64,000 bases of DNA from contig JAUWGH010000010.1 in NCBI GenBank assembly GCA_030606485.1, positions 1 through 64,000 of the forward strand, written 5' to 3'. The notes under the pieces were generated by a model. That model saw only the letters and a program-made list of their open reading frames with translations. It ran no database searches and had not been told where the DNA came from. Source of the stretch: Promethearchaeota archaeon. GTDB taxonomy: Archaea; Asgardarchaeota; Lokiarchaeia; Sigyniarchaeales; SOKP01. A program made the position numbers and the translations under genes. This document shows positions 63,479 through 64,000 of this stretch, in pieces; position 1 is the first letter of the stretch; each line of letters starts with the position of its first letter.

Positions 63479-64000
63479 ATGAGTCAGAGAAAAGTCCTAA
63501 AAGGTATAATACAATTTGGCAAGAGGGAATTCAAGGAAAAAAAACCCCTCTCTGTGGAGATCTTAAGAGTAAAAAGTAAAACGATTCTCACGAGAGGAGT
63601 TTTACCATCTCTTTCTATAAAACAAATTAAGGGAGCTAAATATTTAGTGGTCACAGATTATAAAGAATTCTTTAGAGTCTATCCATTTTCTTCTTCTGGG
63701 GTATTATTAGGCGGACAAAATTTAGAAAAGACGGCAAAATTATTGAAAGCATTGAAAAAAGGTACTGCAAAGGAATACACATTACCTAAAGAACTGCCAA
63801 AACTAACATTAGGAGATCTTTCTGTTCATTATCAGGAACAGTTTTATAAAGCACAACAAAGCCTAAATGATGTATTTGGATTAAATATTAATTACCCACT
63901 TTCGATTGCTGCCTTCAAAAATTCAAAGAAGGTTAATAAAAGAGAATTATGCGTTCAGAGAAATAAAACATTTTTAAAGATTGATATAAAATATTGGAAA
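63479..64000 (+). CDS. unknown-family protein, 3' partial; paralogue of the gene at 34899-36551
   Basis: ATG 63479 (MSQRKVLKGIIQFGKREFKE) opens a frame still unbroken at the window end (174 codons). It matches the N-terminal part of the minus-strand gene at 34899-36551 along its length: VKSKTILTRGVLPSLSIKQI, KGAKYLVVTDYKEFFRVYPF, GGQNLEKTAKLLKALKKGTA and LPKLTLGDLSVHYQEQFYKA. Both are preceded by the same GAATGAGT start context. The visible part is a beta-rich head followed by helices. No function is recognised. Confidence 0.8.
   Translation, partial: MSQRKVLKGIIQFGKREFKEKKPLSVEILRVKSKTILTRGVLPSLSIKQIKGAKYLVVTDYKEFFRVYPFSSSGVLLGGQNLEKTAKLLKALKKGTAKEYTLPKELPKLTLGDLSVHYQEQFYKAQQSLNDVFGLNINYPLSIAAFKNSKKVNKRELCVQRNKTFLKIDIKYWK

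Overview
The window is AT-rich and archaeal. Genes carry Shine-Dalgarno sequences of the GGAGGTGA / AAGTGA type, several starts are preceded by TATA-like boxes, and there is a TFIIB-like protein, an archaeal-type myo-inositol-1-phosphate synthase, a RadA remnant and an AbrB-type hairpin protein. Long spacers, many lineage-restricted membrane proteins and beta-helix / FG-GAP surface proteins suggest an Asgard archaeon of the Lokiarchaeia type. That placement is inference from style and gene content, not from a marker gene.

Layout. 0-6.7 kb: the 3' end of an FG-GAP surface protein in an operon with an ABC exporter, a frameshifted gene and a divergent TFB. 6.8-15.8 kb: a zinc-ribbon/coiled-coil protein downstream of a giant 2719-residue polytopic membrane protein. 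16-25 kb: a Cys-rich membrane protein, a MoaD/ThiS-like protein, a zinc-ribbon methyltransferase, a NosD-like beta-helix surface protein, several small membrane proteins and broken genes. 25-27.5 kb: a small island with a RecB/Cas4-like nuclease, three small ORFs, a divergent AbrB-like regulator and a structured RNA candidate. 27.5-30.2 kb: two metabolic genes, inositol-phosphate synthase and an Ldh2-family dehydrogenase. 30.5-33.7 kb: a gene graveyard with a GC-rich islet, a RadA fragment, zinc-ribbon fragments and micro-ORFs. 34-37.5 kb: a class I glutamine amidotransferase, a large unknown-family gene split by an in-frame TGA, and an NYN/PIN-type RNase. A paralogue of the split gene runs off the right edge.

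38-56 kb is the most unusual part. A secreted rhodanese protein ends in a Cys-rich module resembling the archaeal peptide antibiotic halocin C8, and a second, truncated copy lies downstream. The same stretch holds a B12-binding-type radical SAM enzyme with a GNAT-like partner, two sets of a helical single-membrane-span protein with Cys near its C-terminus plus a large beta-sandwich protein, and a coupled pair of micro-ORFs. At least five duplicated upstream regions (A, B, C on the minus strand; D, E on the plus strand) sit in front of these otherwise unrelated genes, suggesting a shared regulon or shuffled expression cassettes.

56-64 kb holds a TPR protein, an OAS/CD-NTase-like nucleotidyltransferase, duplicated zinc-ribbon genes and several unknown families. 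Four elements with a shared hairpin architecture (26.0, 31.8, 55.7, 58.8 kb) look like a family of structured noncoding RNAs.

Quality caution: several genes are broken by what looks like loss of one base in a homopolymer run, and others by in-frame stops or AUA in place of AUG. Sequencing error and genuine decay cannot be separated from the sequence alone.
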